35,338 nucleotides of DNA, taken from positions 1 to 35,338 of the forward strand of contig NZ_JACMOO010000096.1 in NCBI RefSeq assembly GCF_014377975.1, written 5' to 3'. The notes under the pieces are model-generated. The model was not told where the DNA came from. It saw nothing but the letters and a program-made list of their open reading frames with translations, and did not search any database. Below, one piece after another: positions 1-6,970 of the stretch (position 1 is its first letter; each line of letters opens with the position of its first letter). The translations under genes were made by a program, and so were the position numbers. Origin of the DNA: Ferruginibacter sp. (lineage in GTDB: Bacteria > Bacteroidota > Bacteroidia > Chitinophagales > Chitinophagaceae).

Positions 1-212
1 GTTAATTCTTCTACCCGTTTGTAAGTCTTTTTTATATAAGGGCCAATTTTTTCAATCGGCATTACTTCTTCTCCCACCATCATGCCACCGCTTAATACTT
101 CTATAAAAAAATCATTTTTGTATTGTATGGCAATTTTTTTTATTACCGGGCTAAAGCCATAACACCAGCCGCAATAAGCGTCGTAACAATAAATTAGGGA
201 AGGTTTATTCAT
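1..212 (-). CDS. DsbA-family thiol oxidoreductase (FrnE-like), partial
   Basis: This is the N-terminal 70 codons of a thioredoxin-fold oxidoreductase; the gene runs off the left edge of the window. The start is the ATG at 212-210 and the protein begins MNKPSLIYCYDAYCGWCYGF. The redox motif C14-G-W-C17, followed by a YGFSP-like stretch, is typical of the DsbA/FrnE (2-hydroxychromene-2-carboxylate isomerase-like) family. No signal peptide is visible, so a cytoplasmic FrnE-type role in disulfide or polyketide-type chemistry is more likely than periplasmic DsbA. A long perfect palindrome lies 53 nt upstream of the start and would fall in its 5' leader if it is transcribed from the RAYT side. Family assignment is good; the substrate is unknown. 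Confidence 0.75.
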   Translation of the reverse strand, partial: MNKPSLIYCYDAYCGWCYGFSPVIKKIAIQYKNDFFIEVLSGGMMVGEEVMPIEKIGPYIKKTYKRVEEL

Positions 213-264
213 TATGCTAAGGTGATATAAATATCTCAATAACCTGATAGCTTTATTATTTTTT

Positions 265-327
265 TGAGCGAACCTAAACCTGGTGAGTCACCCTTTGGGG
301 GTGACTCACCAGGTTTAGGTTCGCTCA
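265..327. repeat. REP-like perfect palindrome 1 (29-bp arms)
   Basis: The left arm 265-293 and right arm 299-327 are perfect reverse complements with a 5-nt loop TTTGG (294-298). The inner core 282-310 is identical to the core of the palindrome at 1047-1093; the outer arms differ. It begins 6 nt after the RAYT stop codon. I read it as a REP-type element paired with the transposase gene at 334-1011; it could also end transcription of that gene. Confidence 0.85.
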
Positions 328-333
328 GATTAT

Positions 334-1011
334 TTATTCTAATTTTGAGGAGGGCCAATTATGCGTATAAAAACAGGCTACTTGTTGCTCATGAATAAAA
401 AGAAACTTTTCCAGGCCTTTAAAAAATTCAATCACGCTTTTTGAATCAACATAATATTGATCATTTTTTATAATTAATAAATAAGAAGAGAAAGGATATT
501 TCTTATAATCAGCTACCATGTTATGTTTCTGAGCATTTGCATTTGTATAAATAATAGCCTGTTGTAAATGTCCCTCATCTTCAATTTGAATTCTTTTAAA
601 AGGCTTTTGAAAAATTCCTCCTTTGCGATTGAATTTATTATTTATATAGTTGGCATAAGATACCAAAAAACTATTCATTTGACGTTCAATCATCTTATCA
701 AAAAATAATTCATTACTGGTTTCTTCATAGAAATTTTTCATGCTGGATGTTATATTTGCGGGTACCAGCCTGCTGATAAAGTCAGTTATAGATTCAATAG
801 ATTTTAGCTTTATGATATGGTGTGAATGATTAGGGAGGAGACAAAAACTCCACACATCAATAAAATTTCCTGTAAATTTTATAAACCGCTGATTAAATAT
901 TTCGTAATCAATTGCATTGTAAAAAAGATAAAGGCCATCAATACTTTTGCATACAACATGGTAATATGCCCCCGGATAAAAAGTAGCTTTTAATGACAGG
1001 GGCGTTGGCAT
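334..1011 (-). CDS. REP-associated tyrosine transposase (RAYT, Y1/IS200-like HUH family)
   Basis: This 225-aa protein belongs to the Y1 HUH single-strand transposase superfamily. The metal-binding HUH motif is visible as H62-S-H64 in the context LLPNHSHHIIK. The candidate nucleophilic tyrosines are Y119 or Y122, in SYANYINNKFNRKG, followed by GIFQKPFKR as is usual for RAYTs. In known RAYTs the protein binds, cuts and rejoins REP hairpins and is normally a single-copy domesticated gene. Here the gene is bracketed by two perfect palindromes sharing a 29-nt core (265-327 and 1047-1093), and there is no TnpB or accessory gene. It lies downstream of polA on the same strand. All catalytic elements appear present, so it may be active. 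An ordinary IS200/IS605 TnpA is the alternative, but 225 aa and the flanking REP-like hairpins favour RAYT. Confidence 0.85.
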   Translation of the reverse strand: MPTPLSLKATFYPGAYYHVVCKSIDGLYLFYNAIDYEIFNQRFIKFTGNFIDVWSFCLLPNHSHHIIKLKSIESITDFISRLVPANITSSMKNFYEETSNELFFDKMIERQMNSFLVSYANYINNKFNRKGGIFQKPFKRIQIEDEGHLQQAIIYTNANAQKHNMVADYKKYPFSSYLLIIKNDQYYVDSKSVIEFFKGLEKFLFIHEQQVACFYTHNWPSSKLE

Positions 1012-1046
1012 ATTTTTTACGTTTAATTTTTATCATTTGATTTACC

Positions 1047-1093
1047 CAGTTACCCGGTGAGTCACCCTTTGGGGGTGACTCACCGGGTAACTG
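1047..1093. repeat. REP-like perfect palindrome 2 (21-bp arms)
   Basis: The left arm 1047-1067 and right arm 1073-1093 are perfect reverse complements with a TTTGG loop (1068-1072). The 29-nt core 1056-1084 is identical to 282-310; the outer arms are unrelated in sequence to those of palindrome 1. It starts 4 nt after the polA stop codon and lies 36 nt upstream of the RAYT start, so it may serve as the 3' end hairpin of polA mRNA as well as a RAYT target. Confidence 0.85.
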
Positions 1094-1097
1094 CAAC

Positions 1098-3947
1098 TCA
1101 ATGCGCCACCAGCCAATTATCACCCACACCAATTTCAGCATCAGTAGGCACATCATTAGGCAACTTTAAAGCCGTTTGCATACAATGTAAAATAACAGGC
1201 TTTATAATTTCCACTTCATCCTTATGTGCATCAAATACCAGTTCATCATGCACCTGTAATAACATTTTAGATTTAAAATTTTGTTGGGTAAACTCCTGGT
1301 GAATTTTTATCATCGCCAGTTTTATCATGTCTGCAGCACTTCCTTGAATGGGAGAATTAATGGCGTTGCGTTCTGCAAAACCCCTGACAGTAAAGTTGGC
1401 ACTATTGATATCTTTGAGCCATCGCTTGCGGCCCATTAATGTTTCTACATACCCATTGGTTTTGGCAAAGCTGATGGTATCATCCATATACTTTTGAATA
1501 TTTGGAAATTGCTTTTTGTAATTGTCAATGATTTCTTTTGCTTCACTTCTTGAAATTTTTAAATTTTCAGCCAGCCCAAATGCGCCTTGCCCGTAAATGA
1601 TACCAAAATTTACGCTCTTGGCTTTATACCGCATTTCTTTTGTTACGGCTGTTTCTTCCACATTAAAAACTTTGGCAGCAGTGGCAGTGTGAATGTCTTT
1701 ACCAATTTTAAAAGCAGCGCACATATTTACATCACCGCTAATTGCTGCCACAATGCGTAATTCAATCTGTGAGTAATCCGCTGAAATCAATACATGGTTT
1801 TCATCTCTTGGAATAAATGCTTTTCTTATTTCTTTGCCTCTATCTGTACGTACGGGAATATTTTGCAGGTTGGGGTTGGTACTGCTGAGCCTACCTGTTA
1901 CAGCTACAGCTTGCGCATAGGAAGTATGTACCCGACCCGTTTTTTTATTAATCAATGCTGGCAGGGCATCAATGTAGGTATTTTTCAATTTTGTAAGTTC
2001 GCGAAAGATTAAAATATCGTCGCATATTTTATGCCGGCTGGCCAATTTTGCCAACACATCTTCACCGGTAGCGTATTGGCCTGTTTTTGTTTTTTTTGCT
2101 TTAGGATCCAGTTTCATCTTATCAAATAATACTTCTCCCAATTGTTTGGGCGAGGCAAGATTAAATCGAACGCCTGCTTGTTCGTAAACACTTTCTTCGC
2201 TTATTTTGGCTTCAGCTTCCAGAGTTTTACTATATTCATTTAAAAAAGATTCATCAATCCGGATACCTTCAAATTCCATATCTGCCAAAACTTTTATCAA
2301 CGGATTTTCTACTTCATAAAAAATCTTTTCTACATCTTTACTTTTTAATTCGCCCAGTAAAACTTCTTTTAGCTGCAAAGTAATATCAGCATCTTCGGCT
2401 GCATATTCTTTTATCTTTTCCGGTTCCACATCCCTCATATTTCCCTGGCCCTTTCCTTTTTTTCCAATCAGTTCTTCAATATGTACCGGCTCGTATCCCA
2501 GGAATTTTGCACTCAATGCATCCATACCACTTTTGCCATCGGGCTCTGTTACATAATGCGCCAGCATGGTATCAAAAATATTTCCTTTTAATACAATGCC
2601 GTACCATTTCATCACCAGCAGATCGTACTTAATATTCTGACCCACCCATGTTTTAGAAGTATCGTTAAATAAAATAGAAAAAGGCTGTAAAAGCTGCAGA
2701 CATTCTTCTCTTAAAACAGGGCACGGAATATAAAATGCCTCGCCTTGCTGGTAAGAAAAACTTAAGCCAACAAGATCGGCATCATTGGCATTTACGGAAG
2801 TAGTTTCTGTATCAAAACAAATTTCTGGCTGAAGCATTAATTTACTGATCAGTTCATTGATTGCTTCACTGGTATTTATCAGTAAATAATTGTGGGGGGT
2901 ATTGTAAATATTTTTATCCACCGGTAAAATAATCGTTTGCTCTTCTACTGTTGTCGCAGGCAATAGGCCAGAAACAGAAACTACTTCCCCGAAAAGATCC
3001 ATTTGTCCGCTTGCTGTCTGTTTACTGCGACTGCCAGATTCCTGTATCTGCACATTCGGCTCCACCTGCATTTCTTCTCCCAAAACCCTTTTAATAAAAC
3101 CCCTGAATTCAAGTTCGGTAAAAACTTCTTTTAAAGTATTCCGGTTCATTTCCTTGATCTTGAAATCTTCTTCGTGAAATACCGCTGCTGGTATATCCGT
3201 GATGATGGTCGCCAGCTTTTTACTCATGACAGCAGCTTCTTTTCCCGCCCTTATTTTTTCGCCCAATGCTCCTTTAATAAGTTCAGCATTAGCAAGAATA
3301 TTTTCCAATGTTTGATATTCTTTCAATAATTTGGCAGCTGTTTTTTCGCCAATACCGGCAATGCCGGGAATGTTATCCACTGCATCGCCCATCAATCCTA
3401 AAATATCAATTACCTGGTCAACACTTTGTATATCCCATTTTTTACAAACCTCTTGCGGACCCATAATTTCAATGGCGCCACCCTGGTAAGGTGGCTTGTA
3501 AATTTTAATATTTTCACTTACCAGTTGCCCGTAATCCTTATCTGGCGTAACCATAAAAACTTCGTAGCCAGCTTTTTCTGCCTGCTTTGCCAACGCACCA
3601 ATTACATCATCCGCTTCATAACCATCAATGGCTATAACAGGAATATTAAAGGCTTCGATAATTCTTATTATATCAGGAATAGATGAGCGGATATCTTCCG
3701 GAGTTTCCTGCCGGTTGGCTTTGTAATCAGCAAAATCTATATGGCGTTCTGTAGGGGCATGGGTATCAAAACAAACAGCCATGTGCGTGGGCTTCTGGTT
3801 ATTGATGAGATCAATTAAGGTATTGGTAAAACCAAATTGCGCATTGGTATTTCTGCCTTTGCTGGTAATACGCGGACTGCGGATGAGTGCATAATAAGCC
3901 CTGAAAACGAGGGCGTAGGCATCGAGTAAAAATAATTTTTTTGACAT
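1098..3947 (-). CDS. polA: DNA polymerase I
   Basis: This is a full-length Pol I of 949 aa that fills gaps and removes RNA primers in replication and excision repair. The N-terminal about 290 residues form the 5' nuclease. The 3'-5' proofreading domain follows, with the D379-x-E381 pair in FDTETT intact, so proofreading is expected (unlike Taq-type enzymes). The polymerase domain has motif A (SADYSQIELR, D724), motif B (RYKAKSVNFGIIYG) and motif C (VHDELVFD, D901). The start was set at MSKKLFLLDAYALVFRAYYA (ATG 3947), which gives the usual N-terminus; six further upstream codons are open but atypical. The linker between the nuclease and exonuclease domains contains Q315-M-D-L-F, which matches the beta-clamp binding consensus. 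The RAYT palindrome begins 4 nt after the stop. Confidence 0.97.
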   Translation of the reverse strand: MSKKLFLLDAYALVFRAYYALIRSPRITSKGRNTNAQFGFTNTLIDLINNQKPTHMAVCFDTHAPTERHIDFADYKANRQETPEDIRSSIPDIIRIIEAFNIPVIAIDGYEADDVIGALAKQAEKAGYEVFMVTPDKDYGQLVSENIKIYKPPYQGGAIEIMGPQEVCKKWDIQSVDQVIDILGLMGDAVDNIPGIAGIGEKTAAKLLKEYQTLENILANAELIKGALGEKIRAGKEAAVMSKKLATIITDIPAAVFHEEDFKIKEMNRNTLKEVFTELEFRGFIKRVLGEEMQVEPNVQIQESGSRSKQTASGQMDLFGEVVSVSGLLPATTVEEQTIILPVDKNIYNTPHNYLLINTSEAINELISKLMLQPEICFDTETTSVNANDADLVGLSFSYQQGEAFYIPCPVLREECLQLLQPFSILFNDTSKTWVGQNIKYDLLVMKWYGIVLKGNIFDTMLAHYVTEPDGKSGMDALSAKFLGYEPVHIEELIGKKGKGQGNMRDVEPEKIKEYAAEDADITLQLKEVLLGELKSKDVEKIFYEVENPLIKVLADMEFEGIRIDESFLNEYSKTLEAEAKISEESVYEQAGVRFNLASPKQLGEVLFDKMKLDPKAKKTKTGQYATGEDVLAKLASRHKICDDILIFRELTKLKNTYIDALPALINKKTGRVHTSYAQAVAVTGRLSSTNPNLQNIPVRTDRGKEIRKAFIPRDENHVLISADYSQIELRIVAAISGDVNMCAAFKIGKDIHTATAAKVFNVEETAVTKEMRYKAKSVNFGIIYGQGAFGLAENLKISRSEAKEIIDNYKKQFPNIQKYMDDTISFAKTNGYVETLMGRKRWLKDINSANFTVRGFAERNAINSPIQGSAADMIKLAMIKIHQEFTQQNFKSKMLLQVHDELVFDAHKDEVEIIKPVILHCMQTALKLPNDVPTDAEIGVGDNWLVAH

Positions 3948-4116
3948 GGCGTAAAAGTAAAGCAATTGTACACGCCAATCAAACAGGCAGGCAACTGTTT
4001 CATCCTGACCTCGCTAAAAAATTAAAGAACAGGCTCTGATTGTAGAAATGGTTTACAGGGCCGCAAGTGAGGAGATCTAATTTGCAGAAAGGAAAATAAG
4101 TATAAAGTTGTTTATT

Positions 4117-4212
4117 TTAATATTCAACTAATTTTTCGGACCTTGACCAATCAATAAAATAAAGTATTACTGAACAAAAAAGGGCAAAAGTAATAACTAT
4201 AAAATTTTTCAT
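4117..4212 (-). CDS. Possible 31-aa single-span membrane peptide
   Basis: The ORF starts with ATG at 4212 and would encode MKNFIVITFALFCSVILYFI followed by a short charged tail (DWSRSEKLVEY). This is a lysine start, one hydrophobic segment of about 18 residues containing a cysteine, and a polar C-terminus. That is the layout of small membrane peptides or of a short lipoprotein-like leader. An 8-bp inverted repeat with a 1-nt centre (TTTATACC-T-GGTATAAA, 4223-4239) lies about 10 nt upstream. I do not recognise a family. AT-rich DNA can give such ORFs by chance, so confidence is low. Confidence 0.3.
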   Translation of the reverse strand: MKNFIVITFALFCSVILYFIDWSRSEKLVEY

Positions 4213-4222
4213 ACTTGGAATA

Positions 4223-4239
4223 TTTATACCTGGTATAAA
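4223..4239. promoter_or_regulatory. Small inverted repeat, possible operator
   Basis: TTTATACC (4223-4230) and GGTATAAA (4232-4239) are perfect complements around one T. It sits directly upstream of the 31-codon ORF on the minus strand. Its size and symmetry suit a dimeric regulator, but it may be chance in AT-rich DNA. Confidence 0.25.
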
Positions 4240-4355
4240 CTAATAAATGGTAATATTATTGTACAAATTCTGATATTTTTTATAGTATGGATATTGTTTT
4301 CAACGACTTGAATGCCGGTAATAATCATACTTAAAGAAGTTTAAATTGATATTAA

Positions 4356-5087
4356 TTAAAATCTTGTATCAATAAATAATGGCAACATGGCTCTCCAGGT
4401 TGGCCAGTCGTGCCTCCATTCGTTGCCCCAAACACTTAGTTCGTACTTAATGCCTTTGTTGTATAAAACACCGGCGAAATTCCTGGCCGCATCCGGATCT
4501 TCATGATCACCGCAACCCGTTAAAATATGGATATGCTGGCTGCTGCGTATCTGTTCTAAGATTTTATGATCTGTAAGATTAGGCATATATAGCATCGGCG
4601 AATTATAATATACCTGTTCATCAAAAAACCCTTTGGCATATTCTCTCAGATCGTATACGCCACTCATGGCAATTACACCATCAATAAGATCAGGCCTTTT
4701 CAAAAATAAATTCATGCTGTGCAAAGCCCCAAATGATGCACCGGAAACTATAACAGGAGTTTCGTACGAAGTAGCATTTTTTATAAATGGAATTACTTCA
4801 TTGTAGATGTATTCGTTAAACCTGTTGTGGTGAATGGCTTTATGTTCGCCCGGCATATCGGGATGCATCCAGCTTTCAGTATTAATGCTGTTAACTGAAA
4901 ACACTTTTATTTTTCCGTTGTTAATATAAGGTGCCAGGTAATCAATTAACTGAAAGCGTTCATACTCCAGGTAATCTGCTGCTGCGGTAGGTATTAACAA
5001 CAAAGCAAAACCATAATCTCCATATTGCGCAATGGGCATTTGTTTTTGTAAAGCCGGGCTGTACCAGTTGATGATTTCTCTTTTCAT
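4356..5087 (-). CDS. Esterase-family alpha/beta hydrolase (putative esterase, COG4947-like)
   Basis: This 243-aa protein has an alpha/beta hydrolase fold of the putative esterase (PF00756-like) group. The nucleophile elbow G116-A-S118-F-G120 is in IVSGASFGALHS. Candidate acid and base residues are D194 (TGCGDHED) and H226 (EWRHDWPTW), which gives a plausible Ser-Asp-His triad. No signal peptide is visible, so it is probably cytoplasmic. It is divergent from the lipoprotein gene that follows; the two share a short upstream region. The natural substrate is unknown; members of this group are often annotated only as esterases. Confidence 0.8.
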   Translation of the reverse strand: MKREIINWYSPALQKQMPIAQYGDYGFALLLIPTAAADYLEYERFQLIDYLAPYINNGKIKVFSVNSINTESWMHPDMPGEHKAIHHNRFNEYIYNEVIPFIKNATSYETPVIVSGASFGALHSMNLFLKRPDLIDGVIAMSGVYDLREYAKGFFDEQVYYNSPMLYMPNLTDHKILEQIRSSQHIHILTGCGDHEDPDAARNFAGVLYNKGIKYELSVWGNEWRHDWPTWRAMLPLFIDTRF

Positions 5088-5199
5088 TAAAAGGTTTCTT
5101 AATTATAACGTAAATTAGATGGTGAAAAATAAGCTAATAATTAAACACGGGCATCAACAAATACAAAATTTTAGAAAAATAATTAAATCATGGGTTATA

Positions 5200-6135
5200 T
5201 TGTTAAGAGTAAAAGAGTTTTTTTTACTACTGATGGTTTCGGTAACCCTGTTATTTTCCTGTAAAAAAGAGTATAGCTTCGAAGGTGCAGTAATTGATAA
5301 TAGTCCAGCCATATATAACTTTACAGGTTCGCCGGGCTTATGTACAAATGTTTTTGTAGCAGGTATCTTCCAGGCGGGCATATCGCTTAACATCACCAAT
5401 GCAGTTACTTTTTCAGTAAATGTCAGCAAGGCTGGCAAGTATGCTGTAACAACAAGCTTGGCAGATGGAATTTCATTTTCAGGTGCAGGCAGTTTTTCCA
5501 AAACAGGTGTACAAATGGTAATTTTAACGGGCTCAGGTGTTCCCGCGGTATCCGGCAGCTTTAATTTTACACCCACAGTAAATGGTTGTTCATTTCCGGT
5601 AAATGTACTGGCAGCAACCAGTGCAGACTCGCCGGATATTTATTATGAAGCCACCATTGATGGCATACATTATAAGCAAACCGTAACGGCCAATAATGGC
5701 TATGAGTCCGGATCGACAGTTGCCGGCTTTGATGATGCTATTCCCGGAAGCAATATTTCTCCTTCCGTTCAACCTATAGCACCCAACCAAACCCAAATGG
5801 CAATTATAAAAGGAGTGCTGCATAATTACCTCTCAATAACCAATTCAACTTTTAAAGATTTTTTTACACCTGGTGATTATCCGTGGGTTATTTTTGGACA
5901 CGAAGGTGTTTCACTTGCGTGGACTGATGGAAACGGAATTAACTGGTCAACATACAATATACCAGGTACTCAAACTGAAAGCAATTTTACCATAATCAGT
6001 TCAGAAGATGCGCCTGCTTTAACAGGCTATCATATCAAAGTAAAAGCAAAATTTAATTGCAAATTATATGATGTAAATGGCAATGTAAAAACCCTCAGCA
6101 ATGGTGTATACGTTGGCTATTTTGGAAAAATTTAA
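5200..6135 (+). CDS. Hypothetical lipoprotein
   Basis: The predicted product is an exported lipoprotein of about 311 aa counted from TTG at 5200. The N-terminus reads (M)LRVKEFFLLLMVSVTLLFSC, a clear type II signal peptide with a lipobox LFSC and the lipid-accepting Cys at residue 21, followed by KKEYSFEG. The rest is rich in Ser, Thr, Gly, Asn and aromatic residues, with beta-strand-like patterns such as KAGKYAVTTSLADGISFSGA, as in many Bacteroidota surface or periplasmic lipoproteins. The frame is open back to an ATG at 5119, and another in-frame ATG is at 5233. An ATG at 5190 is out of frame only because of an eight-T run at 5218-5225. It is convergent with the ParA gene, with 6 nt between the stops. 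No named family was recognised. Confidence 0.7.
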   Translation: MLRVKEFFLLLMVSVTLLFSCKKEYSFEGAVIDNSPAIYNFTGSPGLCTNVFVAGIFQAGISLNITNAVTFSVNVSKAGKYAVTTSLADGISFSGAGSFSKTGVQMVILTGSGVPAVSGSFNFTPTVNGCSFPVNVLAATSADSPDIYYEATIDGIHYKQTVTANNGYESGSTVAGFDDAIPGSNISPSVQPIAPNQTQMAIIKGVLHNYLSITNSTFKDFFTPGDYPWVIFGHEGVSLAWTDGNGINWSTYNIPGTQTESNFTIISSEDAPALTGYHIKVKAKFNCKLYDVNGNVKTLSNGVYVGYFGKI

Positions 6136-6141
6136 ACGGTG

Positions 6142-6885
6142 CTATTCTACTATTCCCTCTTTAATTTCTGTCCACAAATCATGATAGCATTTAGCGGCAT
6201 AACTGCTACGGGCATATTCTTCAATAGGCTGCCTGTGAATACCCATTTTTTCTACGTCAGATAAATAAGGAATATAATTCTGAAAGAATTTTTTGTCTTT
6301 ATACAGTTGTTCCATTATTTCGTTGTGCATGTTTTTACGCAGGTCGGCCATTGTAAAAAAACACATCAGTTTACTGCTGTCCAGCTCTTTTTCCTTAAAA
6401 TAATCTTTCACCATATTATAAGTGCGGATAGACAAGGTAGTGGGAATAATGGGCATCAATACCACATCTGCTGCATTAAAAATATTTTCGCTTAATGCGC
6501 TAAAACCGGGAGGACAGTCAATAAATACAAAATCATATTCTTTTTCAAGTTGCTTTAAAATTCCTTTCAACCTGTTTTTTTGTCCCTTCATTTCTTCCAT
6601 CATAATGTCAAAACTTTTAACAGCATTGTCACTGCCGATGATCTCAAGGTTTTCATACTCTGTCGACAGGATGGCGCTTTCAAGATTGGCATCTTTACTA
6701 ATCAGGCTTTTTATACCATGGGCATCTTTGGGTTTTACCTTGTAGTAAAACGTGGTTGATCCCTGCGGATCAATATCCCATAACAAAGTTTTAAAACCAT
6801 CTTTTGCGGCCAGGTAAGCCAGATTTACACAGGAAGCTGTTTTACCAACGCCACCTTTGAGATTGTAGAGAGCAACTGTGATCAT
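6142..6885 (-). CDS. ParA/MinD-family ATPase (orphan)
   Basis: This 247-aa ATPase has the deviant Walker A motif K10-G-G-V-G-K15-T16, the WDIDPQGST motif (D37-D39-P-Q) and a Walker B FVFIDCPPG (D123). These features place it in the ParA/Soj group, which forms ATP-dependent dimers on DNA or membranes to position cargo such as plasmids, chromosomes or protein complexes. No ParB gene or parS-like sites were seen nearby, so its cargo is unknown and a role in chromosome partition should not be assumed. It is followed at 6971 by uvrB on the same strand upstream in transcription order, with an 85-bp gap between them. Confidence 0.85.
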   Translation of the reverse strand: MITVALYNLKGGVGKTASCVNLAYLAAKDGFKTLLWDIDPQGSTTFYYKVKPKDAHGIKSLISKDANLESAILSTEYENLEIIGSDNAVKSFDIMMEEMKGQKNRLKGILKQLEKEYDFVFIDCPPGFSALSENIFNAADVVLMPIIPTTLSIRTYNMVKDYFKEKELDSSKLMCFFTMADLRKNMHNEIMEQLYKDKKFFQNYIPYLSDVEKMGIHRQPIEEYARSSYAAKCYHDLWTEIKEGIVE

Positions 6886-6970
6886 AAAAAATTAGTTTAA
6901 CTGATGGATATGAAAGATATGAATTTATTTGTGACGCATATAATTTTGAAGTATGGTTTTTTAAAATGTG

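Larger units (their letters stand above)
3948..4355. other. Intergenic region between polA and the esterase gene
   Basis: This stretch of about 410 bp is AT-rich. The only candidate gene in it is a 31-codon ORF (4117-4212, minus) with a small inverted repeat just upstream (4223-4239). No terminator with a clear T-run and no TAnnTTTG box was seen; a TACTTTTA sequence just before the polA start is one base off the -7 consensus. Confidence 0.5.

Noticed and set aside
265..1093. CRISPR-like or complete IS200/IS605 element
   Set aside because: There are only two palindromes, no spacers or regular repeats, and no TnpB gene; the RAYT/REP reading explains the data better.
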